Shown piece by piece: positions 35,018-44,226 of a stretch of 64,000 nucleotides of DNA (the first letter of the stretch is position 1; every line of letters begins with the position of its first letter). The position numbers were made by a program, and so were the translations under genes. Under the pieces are notes generated by a model. That model was not told where the DNA came from and did not search any database. It was given only the letters and a program-made list of their open reading frames with translations. The stretch lies in NCBI GenBank assembly GCA_016715885.1, contig JADJXL010000020.1:496001-560000 (forward strand), given 5' to 3'. This stretch comes from Polyangiaceae bacterium. Lineage in GTDB: Bacteria > Myxococcota_A > Polyangia > Polyangiales > Polyangiaceae.

Positions 35018-37740
35018 TGCCTCTCGACGATGCCGCCTTCGAAGCGCTTTGCGAAACGTTGCGCAACGAAGCCAGCGAGCAGATCGAGCGCATTGGCACG
35101 GCGCTGCTCCTCATCGAGCGTGGTGCCGAGGGCACCGCTCGTGACCAGCTCATCGACGAAGCATTTCGGCAAGCACACAACATGAAAGGTGCCGCCGCTT
35201 CGCTCGGTTTTGCGCAAACGGCACGCCTTGCTCATGCCATCGAATCGGTGCTCGCCGCCTTGCGCACCGATGACGACGCTCGCACCCCCGAAGTCTTCGA
35301 CACCCTCAACGCAGCCCTCTCGACGGTGCCGCACGCGCTTCGTGTCGATCCGAGCGACGACGCCGATCCCGTCGTCACGGAAGCCATCCAAGCGCTCGAA
35401 GCGGTTCACGGCAAGCATCAGAACACGCCGGATGCGCCACCCGTGCAGGCAGCTTCGCCGCAAGCGCCCGTCATCATCCCTTCGGAAAGCATCACGGTCG
35501 CAACGCGTTCGCGAAGCCCCCAATCCATTCTGCGCCAGCACAACCTCGCCGAAGGCTCTTCACCGCCGCCGCAATACCGCTCCAACTACGTCGAGCCGAA
35601 AACCAAGCACAGCGAGCCACCGCCCAATCCACTGACGCCTGTTGCCAGTGGTACTCCGACAGGCGTGCTGATGCCGATTGCGCACTTGCCACCGCCACCA
35701 GGTTTTGCACCTCCGCCAACCTACGCCGGTGCACCGAACGCCGTCGCCGCCGCGTATCCGGCGCCAGGTACGGGCAGCGGCGTGTCCACCGGACCCGCAG
35801 GCCCCAACTCGCCCAAGACCAACGCACCGGCGACGCCCGGCACAGGTGTACCCGTTTCACCGGGCACTTCGGCTGGTTTGTCTCTACCAGGTGCACGCAC
35901 CATTTCGCTCGGCGGACCCACGCCTGGACAACCATCGAGAGCCGGCACGAGCGCTGTGTCGATGCCCAACCCCCCCGTGCGACCACAGGCCGAAGAAACG
36001 CTGCGCGTGTCCATGAAAAAGCTCTCGGGGCTCATGGCTCAAGTGGGCGAGCTACTCGCTGCACGCGTACGCACCGACCAACGTTTGTCCGAGCTTCGAT
36101 CCGTACTGGCTGCCGAGGAAGAACGATTCAAGGCGCAAGCGGCGCTCCGCGCGATGGTTCGTGACGACGCACCCCCGCACGTCGAAGGCTGGGCCAAACG
36201 GCTCATCGACGTGCAGCAAGACGACCTCGAACACGAGCGCCTTCTCGTCCGCCGTTTGCGCGAGATCGTACGCACGTTCGAGGCCGATGCGCTTCAGTCG
36301 ACCATCCTCTCGGGACAGCTTCAGGAAGACATCCGGCGCATTCAAACTTTCCCCCTCGCAAGCGTCTTGGAACCGCTCCCGCGTGCCGTTCGAAACATGG
36401 CGCGCGAAGGCGGCAAGATGGTCGATCTCGTCATCACCGGCTCGGAGCTCGAGCTCGACAAAAAAGTCCTCGAAGAGCTGCGCGATCCTCTCTACCACCT
36501 GCTCCGAAACGCAGTGGATCACGGCTGCGAAGCGCCCACTGTACGAACCGCCGCCGGCAAACCCCCTCGCGGCACCATTCGCATCCACGCCGAACATCGC
36601 GGCGACGTCGTCACCATCACGATCGCCGACGATGGCCCTGGAGTCGACGTCGCTGCCGTTCGCCGATCCGCCGTCGCGGCAAACCTCATTTCAGCCGTCG
36701 AAGCCGCTGAGATGCCCGAACACCGCGTCCTCGAGCTGCTGTTTGCCCCGGGACTCACGACGCGATCCGAAGCTGGAGGACTCTCTGGACGCGGCGTCGG
36801 GCTCGATGCGGTCAGGACAAACATCGAAAAACTCCACGGCTCTGTCACCGTCGAATCGCGACAAGGCGTAGGAACGTCGTTCGTCATCGTTCTGCCATTG
36901 ACCATCTACGTCGTTCATTCGCTCTTGCTGCGCGTCGGCGAAGAGCAGTTCGCGATGCCGATCTCGGCGATTCAACGTATTCTGCGCATCAGCACCACGG
37001 ACATCCTCGAGGTCGAGCAAACGCATGCCATCGTCGTCGACGGTCGTCCCATTGCTCTCGTACCTCTCGGAACGCTCCTTGGATTGCCCGTCGAGCTGCC
37101 GCCGCCACCCGAACGGATCCCAGTGCTCGTCATCGGCATCGGCGAAACGCGATGTGCGCTGGCCGTACGTGAGATCGTTAGTGATCAAACGGTTTTGGCC
37201 AAAAACCTCGAAGCACCACTCATACGTGTTCGAAACATCGCGGGTGCGACGATTATGGGCGACGGACGCGTCGTGCTCATGCTCAACCCCATCGATCTCA
37301 TCAAGTCGGCATCCGGTCGTGATGCAGCTCGTTTTCAGTCGCTCATCCCGCGCATCGAGCAGCGCACGAACCCCAAATTGCTGCTCGTCGACGACTCGTT
37401 CACCACGCGCGCGCTCGAACGTTCGGTGCTCGAAGTCGCCGGCTTCGACGTCGTTGCAGTCGCCGATGGGCAGGAAGCCTTGTCGGCGCTCGAGTTCGAA
37501 CCCTTCGACATCGTCGTCACCGACGTTTCCATGCCCGAGATGAGCGGGCTCGAGCTTTGCAATCACATTCGCGGCAACGAGCGGCTTCGAAGATTGCCCG
37601 TCGTTCTCGTCACATCGCTCGGTTCTGAAGACGATCGCCGCGCAGGACTCGCTGTCGGCGCGGATGCGTACATCGTGAAGAGCGAATTCGATCACGAGGT
37701 CTTCGTGCAAACCGTCAACGATCTCGTAGGGAGAGGCTGA
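35017..37740 (+). CDS. cheA: CheA histidine kinase fused to a receiver domain (FrzE-like)
   Basis: A 907-residue hybrid. Hpt domain about 1-110, with phosphorylated His54 in RQAHNMKGAAASLG. A Pro-rich linker of about 200 residues lacks a recognisable P2. The dimerisation and HATPase region spans about 330-625 (HLLRNAVDHGCEAP N-box; DDGPGVD G1). A CheW-like P5 domain follows at about 628-770, then a C-terminal receiver (about 786-905: LLLVDDSFTTRA, phosphoacceptor Asp in VVTDVSMPEMSG, and Lys in AYIVKSE). This is the layout of FrzE. The receiver may act as phosphate sink or output. Overlaps cheW and cheB by one base each. Confidence 0.92.
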   Translation: MPLDDAAFEALCETLRNEASEQIERIGTALLLIERGAEGTARDQLIDEAFRQAHNMKGAAASLGFAQTARLAHAIESVLAALRTDDDARTPEVFDTLNAALSTVPHALRVDPSDDADPVVTEAIQALEAVHGKHQNTPDAPPVQAASPQAPVIIPSESITVATRSRSPQSILRQHNLAEGSSPPPQYRSNYVEPKTKHSEPPPNPLTPVASGTPTGVLMPIAHLPPPPGFAPPPTYAGAPNAVAAAYPAPGTGSGVSTGPAGPNSPKTNAPATPGTGVPVSPGTSAGLSLPGARTISLGGPTPGQPSRAGTSAVSMPNPPVRPQAEETLRVSMKKLSGLMAQVGELLAARVRTDQRLSELRSVLAAEEERFKAQAALRAMVRDDAPPHVEGWAKRLIDVQQDDLEHERLLVRRLREIVRTFEADALQSTILSGQLQEDIRRIQTFPLASVLEPLPRAVRNMAREGGKMVDLVITGSELELDKKVLEELRDPLYHLLRNAVDHGCEAPTVRTAAGKPPRGTIRIHAEHRGDVVTITIADDGPGVDVAAVRRSAVAANLISAVEAAEMPEHRVLELLFAPGLTTRSEAGGLSGRGVGLDAVRTNIEKLHGSVTVESRQGVGTSFVIVLPLTIYVVHSLLLRVGEEQFAMPISAIQRILRISTTDILEVEQTHAIVVDGRPIALVPLGTLLGLPVELPPPPERIPVLVIGIGETRCALAVREIVSDQTVLAKNLEAPLIRVRNIAGATIMGDGRVVLMLNPIDLIKSASGRDAARFQSLIPRIEQRTNPKLLLVDDSFTTRALERSVLEVAGFDVVAVADGQEALSALEFEPFDIVVTDVSMPEMSGLELCNHIRGNERLRRLPVVLVTSLGSEDDRRAGLAVGADAYIVKSEFDHEVFVQTVNDLVGRG

Positions 37741-39206
37741 TGCCACGCGTACTCGTCGTCGACGATTCGGTCGTGATGCGCGACATCGTGCGCGCACATC
37801 TCTCCGGTCTTGGTCTCGACCTCGAATTTGCTCCGTCTGCGGAAGAAGGTTTGTCCCGCATGGCGGTCAACCCTCCGTACGACTTGGTCGTCACCGACTA
37901 CGCGATGCCCGGCATCAACGGGCTCGAGTTTGCCAAGCGTATCAAGGAGAAGGGCGGCATCACTGCGCCGCGAATCATCCTCATCAGTGCCAACAAAGAA
38001 CTTCGTGAACGCGACTTGCTCGCAACGGGCATCCTCGACGCGTTTTTCCCCAAGCCGCTCGATGGCGCGCAGCTCGCAGCCCGCGTCTCGAGCATCTTGT
38101 CGCTGAGCTCTGCGTCGCCCGCAGCGATCATCCCATCGAGCCGCCGAGTGCGATCGGCCATTCGAGTCGTCGTTGCGGACGACACCGAAGTGGGTCGCAC
38201 GCTCCTCATGCGCGTCCTCAAGGCCGACACCGAGCTCGACGTGGTTGGCGTTGCTCGCGACGGCCAACAGGCCGTGGATCTCGCGGTTCGCGAAAACCCG
38301 CAGATCATTCTTCTCGATGCGATGATGCCTGGTCTCGACGGCGTCGCTGCAACTCGGCGCATCATGGCGCTCGCGCCCACGCGCGTCGTCATCGTGTCCG
38401 AGCAGCAAGGCAAGGGCGCAGCGGCGCAGATTTTCGCGGCAACCGAAGCGGGAGCGATCGACGTCATTGCGCGTCCGGGGTGGATCGATCCTGCGGGCCC
38501 GCAAGCCGTCGCCTTGCGCGACAAGATCAAGATGCTTGCGGAGATCCCCGTCGTTCGTCGTTGGGCTGATGCGCCGCGCTCGGTGCGATCTCGTCGAGGT
38601 TCGTCAGGACGCACGATCAACAAAGCTTCTATCGTTGCGATTTGCGCGTCCACGGGAGGCCCCGCGGCGCTCGCGACGCTCTTGCCGGGCATCGCAGCGG
38701 TTGCACCCACCGTCCCGATTCTCATCGTGCAGCATGTCCTTGCCGGCTTCGACGAAGCGCTTGCCGAGTGGCTTGCTCAAGTCACGCAGTTACCCGTGCG
38801 AATCGCGACCCAAGGCATGCAAATCCGCGGTGGCGTCGTGGTGCTTGCGCCCGAGGGCAAACACCTCATCGCCCAGTCTTCGCACACCATGAGCGTCGTC
38901 GAAACGCCCCCGATCGCGAGTCATCGGCCATCGGGAACGCCGCTCTTCGAATCCATCGCACGTCACTTCGGCGACGGCGCGCTTGCCGTGGTTCTCACGG
39001 GCATGGGAAACGATGGCGTCGAAGGATTACGTGCCGTGAAGTCCGTCGGCGGCACCGTCCTCGTTCAATCACCGGACACCTGTGTCGTCAGCGGCATGCC
39101 TGGCGCCGCGATCGCCAAGGGGTATGCTGATTCGGTGTTGCCGCTCGATGAACTGGCGCTCGAAATTGTCGACCGCGTTCGCGCTCCGGCACGACCCAAA
39201 TACTGA
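37740..39206 (+). CDS. cheB: Double-receiver CheB methylesterase (REC-REC-CheB)
   Basis: A 488-residue protein with two receivers before the methylesterase. REC1 (about 3-120): acidic pair Asp8/Asp9, phosphoacceptor Asp53 in VTDYAMPGING, Lys in FFPKPLD. REC2 (about 140-260): ADDTEVGR, phosphoacceptor Asp193 in LLDAMMPGLDG. The methylesterase (about 298-485) keeps the triad Ser304 (ASTGG), His332 (VQH) and Asp425 (MGNDG). It removes methyl or amide groups from the MCP. Ordinary CheB has one receiver; the extra N-terminal one recalls FrzZ, a double-receiver output of Frz. Overlaps cheA as TGATG. Confidence 0.9.
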   Translation: MPRVLVVDDSVVMRDIVRAHLSGLGLDLEFAPSAEEGLSRMAVNPPYDLVVTDYAMPGINGLEFAKRIKEKGGITAPRIILISANKELRERDLLATGILDAFFPKPLDGAQLAARVSSILSLSSASPAAIIPSSRRVRSAIRVVVADDTEVGRTLLMRVLKADTELDVVGVARDGQQAVDLAVRENPQIILLDAMMPGLDGVAATRRIMALAPTRVVIVSEQQGKGAAAQIFAATEAGAIDVIARPGWIDPAGPQAVALRDKIKMLAEIPVVRRWADAPRSVRSRRGSSGRTINKASIVAICASTGGPAALATLLPGIAAVAPTVPILIVQHVLAGFDEALAEWLAQVTQLPVRIATQGMQIRGGVVVLAPEGKHLIAQSSHTMSVVETPPIASHRPSGTPLFESIARHFGDGALAVVLTGMGNDGVEGLRAVKSVGGTVLVQSPDTCVVSGMPGAAIAKGYADSVLPLDELALEIVDRVRAPARPKY

Positions 39207-39218
39207 TCCGATTCTGAT

Positions 39219-40562
39219 ATGAGTTCGACGATGCAGGAGGCCGAGATCCCGCAGCGGCTCGGGAAGTACCAAATCCTCCGCAGGCTCGCCTACGGCGGCA
39301 TGGCGGAAGTGCTTCTTGGGCGGCTATCGGGCAGCGATGGATTCGCGCGCGACGTCGTCATCAAGCGTGTCTTGCCGCAATACGCGTCGAACGACGAGTT
39401 CATCGGGATGTTTCGCGACGAGGCGCGGATCACCTCACGGCTGCATCACGGCAACATCGTTCAGGTCGTCGAGTTTGGCGAGGAAAACGGCCTCTACTTC
39501 TTGGTGCTCGAATACGTCGACGGCCCGAGCCTCGGCGCCATGCTCCACGAGCTTCGAAAACGTAGCGAAAGGCTGAGCGTTCCCGAGGTCGCGCACATCG
39601 CCGTCGAAACGGCTCGCGGTCTCGACTACGCGCATCACAAGCTCGGTGAAGACGGCAGACCGCTGCTCATCGTGCATCGTGACGTGAGCCCATCGAACAT
39701 CCTGCTCTCGCGCGAGGGCGTCGTGAAGCTCGCCGACTTCGGCATTGCGCGAGCGCGCGAGCGACTCAGCCCGACGCAAGGCGGTGCAGGCACCCTCAAA
39801 GGGAAATTCGCGTACATGGCGCCCGAAACGATCCTTCGCGGAAGGCTCGATGCGCGCAGCGATCTCTTCTCCTTCGGCGTCGTCATTTTCGAGATGCTCA
39901 CGGGCCGAAGTGCGTTCACGGGCGAAACCGAAGCGCACACCATTCAGCGCGTGACGATGGAGGATTTGCCCCCGCCATCGACGTTCAACCGCGCCGTTCC
40001 GCCCGAGTTCGACGACATTGTCGTGCGGCTGCTCGACAAGGACCCAGACAAGCGTCCAGCTCGAGGTCTCGAGATTGTCGATTCGATTGGCAAGTTGCGC
40101 CTGCACACGTCGCCTCCGCCGAGCGAGCTGCTCATGGAAACGATCGCGCGCCTCTTTCCGGTGGATCGTCGGGATCAGAAGGCGACGGTGCGTCCTTCCA
40201 AACCACGAGTCATCGTGGTGGATGAATCGCGAACGTTGCGCGCGCTGGTTCGAGCGAGCTTGGGCCAGAAGTACGTGATCGTGGAGGCGTCGACGGGGGA
40301 CGAGGCGCGGACGGCGATGCGCGGGACAGTACCCGACGCAGTCGTGTGTCAGCGTTCACTCCAAGGCATGAGTGGGATAGATCTCTGCGTGTCGATGCGG
40401 GAGAATCCTCGGTTGGATCAAGTACCATTCATCTTGCTTGCATCGGACATTACATCAGCATTGGAAGCCGAGGCCGTCGAGGCCGGGGTGAATGCTGTCT
40501 TACCGAAGCGATTTGACCCTAGGCAGCTCGAGTCTACATTGGCGAAGTTGCTGGAGGGGTAG
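39219..40562 (+). CDS. Ser/Thr kinase fused to a pseudo-receiver
   Basis: A 447-residue soluble protein. Kinase domain 15-300: glycine loop AYGGMAEV, Lys49, HRDVSPSN (153-160) and DFG (173-175), so likely active. A C-terminal receiver-like domain (about 329-447) has the switch Lys430 but the phosphoacceptor position reads Gln378 (AVVCQRSLQGMSG, against LLDxxMPGMSG), and the acidic pair is Asp335/Glu336. It should not be phosphorylated by CheA in the usual way. It begins 12 bases after cheB on the same strand, so it is probably the last gene of the chemosensory operon and joins it to Ser/Thr phosphorylation. Confidence 0.86.
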   Translation: MSSTMQEAEIPQRLGKYQILRRLAYGGMAEVLLGRLSGSDGFARDVVIKRVLPQYASNDEFIGMFRDEARITSRLHHGNIVQVVEFGEENGLYFLVLEYVDGPSLGAMLHELRKRSERLSVPEVAHIAVETARGLDYAHHKLGEDGRPLLIVHRDVSPSNILLSREGVVKLADFGIARARERLSPTQGGAGTLKGKFAYMAPETILRGRLDARSDLFSFGVVIFEMLTGRSAFTGETEAHTIQRVTMEDLPPPSTFNRAVPPEFDDIVVRLLDKDPDKRPARGLEIVDSIGKLRLHTSPPPSELLMETIARLFPVDRRDQKATVRPSKPRVIVVDESRTLRALVRASLGQKYVIVEASTGDEARTAMRGTVPDAVVCQRSLQGMSGIDLCVSMRENPRLDQVPFILLASDITSALEAEAVEAGVNAVLPKRFDPRQLESTLAKLLEG

Positions 40563-40743
40563 GGGGATGGCGCACGATAACGCGCGTCTTACACCCTTTT
40601 CCCGAGATCCGATTGCTTGGCCCGAAGTGCGGCGATTGTTTGGGCTCCGTTCGTCGCAATTTGACGAAGCATGATTGAATGCATCGTTCTTACCGTGACA
40701 AACGCTTCAAATGGGTGATAGTATTCGCGGCCATCACCCCACC

Positions 40744-42108
40744 ATGACCCCCGAAGAAGCGCGACAAAAGCTCAATCACCTCCTCTCGCATGCCCAGTAT
40801 GCCGAAGGCGAACGCCTTGCGCGCGAGGTCCGGGCCGAAGCCATCCGGCAAAACGACCTCGAGCTTGCAACCGATGCCGCCTTTTATCTCGGGCAGTTCT
40901 GCTTCGAGCAGCTTCATCATCAGGATGCCTGGGATGCATTGGCGGACGCGCTGGCCGACCGGAGCGAGCTGTACGGGACCAATCACCTGCTCACGACGCA
41001 GGTTCGAGCGTGGCTTGCGGGCGTGTCAACGTCGCTCAATCGGAGTGCGGAGGCGCGAGCATTGCTAGCGCGTGCGACGGCGGCCCTGCCGAAAGAACCG
41101 ACGGATGACGAACGAATGATCGTCGTCGACACGTTGCGCGTCATTGGATTCGTCGAAAATCGTCTCAAACGCAATGATGAGGCCGTCGAACACTTGCGGC
41201 GAGCTTTGGAGCTCGTTGAATCCATGAGCCCCCCGGACGAGCTCGAAGTGGCAAGCGTTTGCGTCCTACTGGGTGCGGCCGAAGAATTGGTAAACCATTT
41301 CGATCGTGCCGAAGAGCTTTACACGCGGGCGCTCGACATACGCCTGCGGCTGCTCGATGAAAACAACGTACTGATCGCCTATTGTCGCAATCATTTGGGC
41401 GTTGCGAAGTTGATGCAGAGCAAACCCGACGAGGCGCGAGAGCTCGTCGACAAATCGATTGCGGGGCTCGAAGCGACGCTTGGTGACAATCCTCTCACGG
41501 CGACGTCGCTTGCGACGCGCGCCACGATGCACGCGCTCGAAGAAGACCATGTACGCGCGGTCAATACACTCGAACGAGCGCTCACCATGAAAGAAGGGGC
41601 GGGGACGGATACGCCCGAAGTGGCCAGCACGCTTTTGATGCTCGGTTTGGTGCAGATGGGATTTGGAAAGCCGGATCTTGCCGAGCCGCATTTGCGTCGA
41701 GCGGTGAAGATTTATTTACCATTTCACCAAACGCAGCTCGAATCGTTGTTCAACGCGTTCAACAATACCATTTCGGTCCTGAATGCGCAGCGCAAGTTCA
41801 AAGAAATGATCGCATTCGTGGAGCCGATTTTGACACGATTGCAAGACGAACCGCTCGTGGATCCCAATTTCCTCGGCGCGGTGATCACGGGTTTGTCGAC
41901 GGGATATCACGGGCTCGGCAAAGCGTCGAAAGCAGAAAAGTTGCTCAAGCGAGCATTGGGTGTCGTCGAATCGCGATTGGGCCCTGAAGCGCGCGAGCTG
42001 GAGCCGATATTGCACAATTTGGCGCAGCTTCTCTCAGAAATGGGAAGGCACTCGGAATCGCGCATGTATCGGCAGCGATCCGAGGCGATCTTGGGCAAAG
42101 AAAACTGA
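40744..42108 (+). CDS. TPR-repeat protein
   Basis: About 454 residues of tetratricopeptide repeats from end to end, with classic units such as ALDIRLRLLDENNVLIAYCRNHLG, EPHLRRAVKIYLPFHQTQLE and KRALGVVESRLGPEARELEPIL. No enzymatic domain, signal peptide or transmembrane helix. It resembles the TPR_12/kinesin-light-chain-type proteins common in myxobacteria and probably scaffolds protein complexes. Start is uncertain: ATG 40744 begins a natural helix (MTPEEARQKLNHLL); ATG 40711 is an alternative. Neither has a strong ribosome site. Confidence 0.78.
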   Translation: MTPEEARQKLNHLLSHAQYAEGERLAREVRAEAIRQNDLELATDAAFYLGQFCFEQLHHQDAWDALADALADRSELYGTNHLLTTQVRAWLAGVSTSLNRSAEARALLARATAALPKEPTDDERMIVVDTLRVIGFVENRLKRNDEAVEHLRRALELVESMSPPDELEVASVCVLLGAAEELVNHFDRAEELYTRALDIRLRLLDENNVLIAYCRNHLGVAKLMQSKPDEARELVDKSIAGLEATLGDNPLTATSLATRATMHALEEDHVRAVNTLERALTMKEGAGTDTPEVASTLLMLGLVQMGFGKPDLAEPHLRRAVKIYLPFHQTQLESLFNAFNNTISVLNAQRKFKEMIAFVEPILTRLQDEPLVDPNFLGAVITGLSTGYHGLGKASKAEKLLKRALGVVESRLGPEARELEPILHNLAQLLSEMGRHSESRMYRQRSEAILGKEN

Positions 42109-42158
42109 CGGTGGATTGAACGAATCGCGCCGTTGCGGCCTGGATTCGCCGAATGGCT

Positions 42159-43040
42159 TCACTGCGTCGACGAAATGAATACGTCGTCCAGCGACGTCGC
42201 CACGAACAATCGCTCCGTCCATCGCTCGAGCTCTTCGATACTCGCGACGTCGATGCGTTGCTGCACAGCGTCCGGCACATTTCCGAAGCGCAAACGCAAC
42301 AGGCGGCAAAACGTGTCGTGTACGCCCTTTTTGTGGCCTTCGTCCAGGCCCTTTTTGTGGGCATCCTCTTTCAGCTTGACGATCTCCGCATTGCCCTTCG
42401 TAATGAGCGCCCGTGCGACTTCGTTTTCCCCTTCGGCAAAGTCGATCAATGCGCGCACGGCAATGGGACGAATGAAGAGTTTATCCTCGATCACGCCGTC
42501 TTCATTCAGCGGGACGAACTTCCCCTCGTCCTTTGACCACTCGGCAACCTGGTTCGTCTTCACGAATATGGCGAATACCCGACGAACTCCACGGTGAATC
42601 AAATCTTCCGCCTTGTCCGTCACATCACGCAGCCGCTGCTCGTTCACCACCTCGAACGATATCTCTTCCAAGTAACGTGAACCCGTCGCCGGATCCGTGC
42701 CGTCTCGGCACACGCACACGTCCGTTCCGAAGTCGGACTTCTCTGATGCCCGCGTGAGCAGCTCGGTTGACATCGAATACCCGGGCCTTACGTGCGGCGC
42801 GGTCAAAAACGCAAGCCGACCCTGCGCTTTGGCATGAGGAAGCAGCGCGACCATCGCCGAAACCTTACGACCTCGAATCATCTCGTAACGCGCCTCGGCT
42901 TCGGGCTGCACGAGATGTTCGTCGACAGGTGGAAATGGTGACGTGGGACGGCGATCGGCGCGAGGAATCGACCGAGATTCCACGCCGCCATGAGCGGCTG
43001 GTGCGAGAACCATGGGTCCTGCGCTGCTCTTGGGATCCAT
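42159..43040 (-). CDS. Uma2-like PD-(D/E)XK nuclease-fold protein, paralogue 1
   Basis: A 293-residue protein, about half identical by eye to its divergent neighbour. The core (about 85-190) shows the restriction-endonuclease-like pattern of Uma2 proteins: GTDVCVC, then YLEEISFEVVNE and KAEDLIHRGVRRVFAIFV, supplying candidate Asp, Glu and Lys of the PD-(D/E)XK site. A C-terminal part (RLLRLRFGNVPDAVQQRI, ELERWTERLFVATSLDDVF) resembles the DUF4351 tail. A GHKKG-type repeat separates them, with two units here. The ATG at 43040 starts at the shared MDPK sequence; the long upstream extension was rejected. Such families are abundant and multicopy in Polyangiales and cyanobacteria, with no settled function. 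Confidence 0.75.
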   Translation of the reverse strand: MDPKSSAGPMVLAPAAHGGVESRSIPRADRRPTSPFPPVDEHLVQPEAEARYEMIRGRKVSAMVALLPHAKAQGRLAFLTAPHVRPGYSMSTELLTRASEKSDFGTDVCVCRDGTDPATGSRYLEEISFEVVNEQRLRDVTDKAEDLIHRGVRRVFAIFVKTNQVAEWSKDEGKFVPLNEDGVIEDKLFIRPIAVRALIDFAEGENEVARALITKGNAEIVKLKEDAHKKGLDEGHKKGVHDTFCRLLRLRFGNVPDAVQQRIDVASIEELERWTERLFVATSLDDVFISSTQ

Positions 43041-43276
43041 CGCTGCCCATGATAGCAGAAGAACGGAAAGGTGGGCTAGTTGAAAAATACATCGCGCGGC
43101 GCTCGAGGTCGAGGTCGCCCGCTTAATCCGGGACAAACGGTTTGTCAAGGAGCGGTTCGCACGTGACGATGCATTCCAGCCCCAATCACCGACAAACTCT
43201 CGCGCCCTCCAAGACAAACACCTCACGCATATTTTCCGCTTGCTGCGCAGTTTCGTTTCTGGTAAGGTCATCGTCG

Positions 43277-44203
43277 ATGGATCCCAAACGTGGCGGTAGC
43301 GATGGTGGGATGATACTTGCCCCGGGTGCTGGGGGGCACGCGTCGTCATTTGCTTTCCCAAGCGCCGATCGCAAACCGACGTTTCCACCGGTCGACGAAC
43401 ATCTCGTAAAGCCCGAGGTGTCACGCGAAGAGATCATTCGAGGTCGCAAGATCATCACGATGGGGGCCAACCCGGAACATGCGGAAGCGCACGCACGGGT
43501 GGACTTCGTCATCGGCCCGCACGTGCGGCCCGGCGCGGTAGCCGCATCCGATTTGCTCACGCGCGTGAACCAAGGCTCGAACTTTGCCACCGACGTTTGC
43601 GTTCGCAACGCAGGCACGGACCCTCGAACGGGCACCCGCTACCTGGAAGAGCTTTCTTTCGAGGTCGTCAACGAACAATCGATGCGCGACGCGAAGGAGA
43701 AAGCCGAGGACTTGACTGGGCGCGGAGTTCGTCGCGTGTTCGCGATTTTCGTCAAGAAAAACTGCATTGGCGAATGGTCACAAGCTCGACGCGAGTTCGT
43801 GATGCTACCCAATGACGGAATGATCGAAGACCCCATGTTCATTCGACCGATTGCGGTGCAAGCGCTGCTCGACGCTGCGGTCGCGGAAAGCCAAGTCGTC
43901 CTCGCCTTGTGGAAAAAAGGCAACCCCGAGCTCAAACGGATTCATCAGCGAGGCATCGATGAGGGGCACAAGAAGGGGCTCGATGAGGGGCACAAGAAGG
44001 GGCTCGATGAGGGGCAAAAGAAGGGGCTCGATGAGGGGCAAAAACGTTTGCTACTGACGCTCTTGCAGAAGCGGTTCGGCAACCTTCCGGTGGCCGTCGA
44101 AGCCCGTGTGAACACGGCAGATTCCGCTCAAATCGACGCATGGGCCGAAAAACTGCTATCCGCCTCGTCGCTCGACGAAGTGTTCCCGCGCGAGCTCGGC
44201 TGA
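43277..44203 (+). CDS. Uma2-like PD-(D/E)XK nuclease-fold protein, paralogue 2
   Basis: A 308-residue paralogue of the gene at 42159-43040, placed head-to-head with 236 bp between starts. It has the same MDPK start, FPPVDEHLVKPE, a core with ATDVCVRNAGTDP, LEELSFEVVNEQ and GVRRVFAIFVKKN, and the same RFGNLPVAVEARV/AEKLLSASSLDEVF tail. It carries about three and a half copies of an eight-residue GHKKGLDE repeat (tandem 24-bp DNA units at 43961-44044) against two in the sister gene. Divergent orientation suggests a shared promoter region or an inverted duplication. Nuclease activity is inferred from the fold only. Confidence 0.75.
   Translation: MDPKRGGSDGGMILAPGAGGHASSFAFPSADRKPTFPPVDEHLVKPEVSREEIIRGRKIITMGANPEHAEAHARVDFVIGPHVRPGAVAASDLLTRVNQGSNFATDVCVRNAGTDPRTGTRYLEELSFEVVNEQSMRDAKEKAEDLTGRGVRRVFAIFVKKNCIGEWSQARREFVMLPNDGMIEDPMFIRPIAVQALLDAAVAESQVVLALWKKGNPELKRIHQRGIDEGHKKGLDEGHKKGLDEGQKKGLDEGQKRLLLTLLQKRFGNLPVAVEARVNTADSAQIDAWAEKLLSASSLDEVFPRELG
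43961..44044 (+). repeat. 24-bp tandem repeat inside Uma2-like gene
   Basis: Three full 24-bp units (43961-43984, 43985-44008, 44009-44032) and a half unit to 44044. The first two are identical; the third differs by one base (CAC to CAA). They encode GHKKGLDE/GQKKGLDE, a charged helical spacer. The count is a multiple of three bases, so slipped-strand change alters length without shifting the frame. Confidence 0.9.
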
Positions 44204-44226
44204 TACCTCGAACACCGCTCGGCCCC

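Noticed and set aside
40563..40743. Small plus-strand frame of about 60 residues between the pseudo-receiver kinase and the TPR gene
   Set aside because: It begins inside the kinase gene in another frame and has no ribosome site or recognisable motif.
43041..43424. N-terminal extension of Uma2-like paralogue 1
   Set aside because: Runs through the divergent promoter; the paralogue starts at the same MDPK residues, supporting ATG 43040.
43961..44044. Tandem 24-bp units considered as a CRISPR array
   Set aside because: No unique spacers between units, and they encode a regular in-frame peptide.
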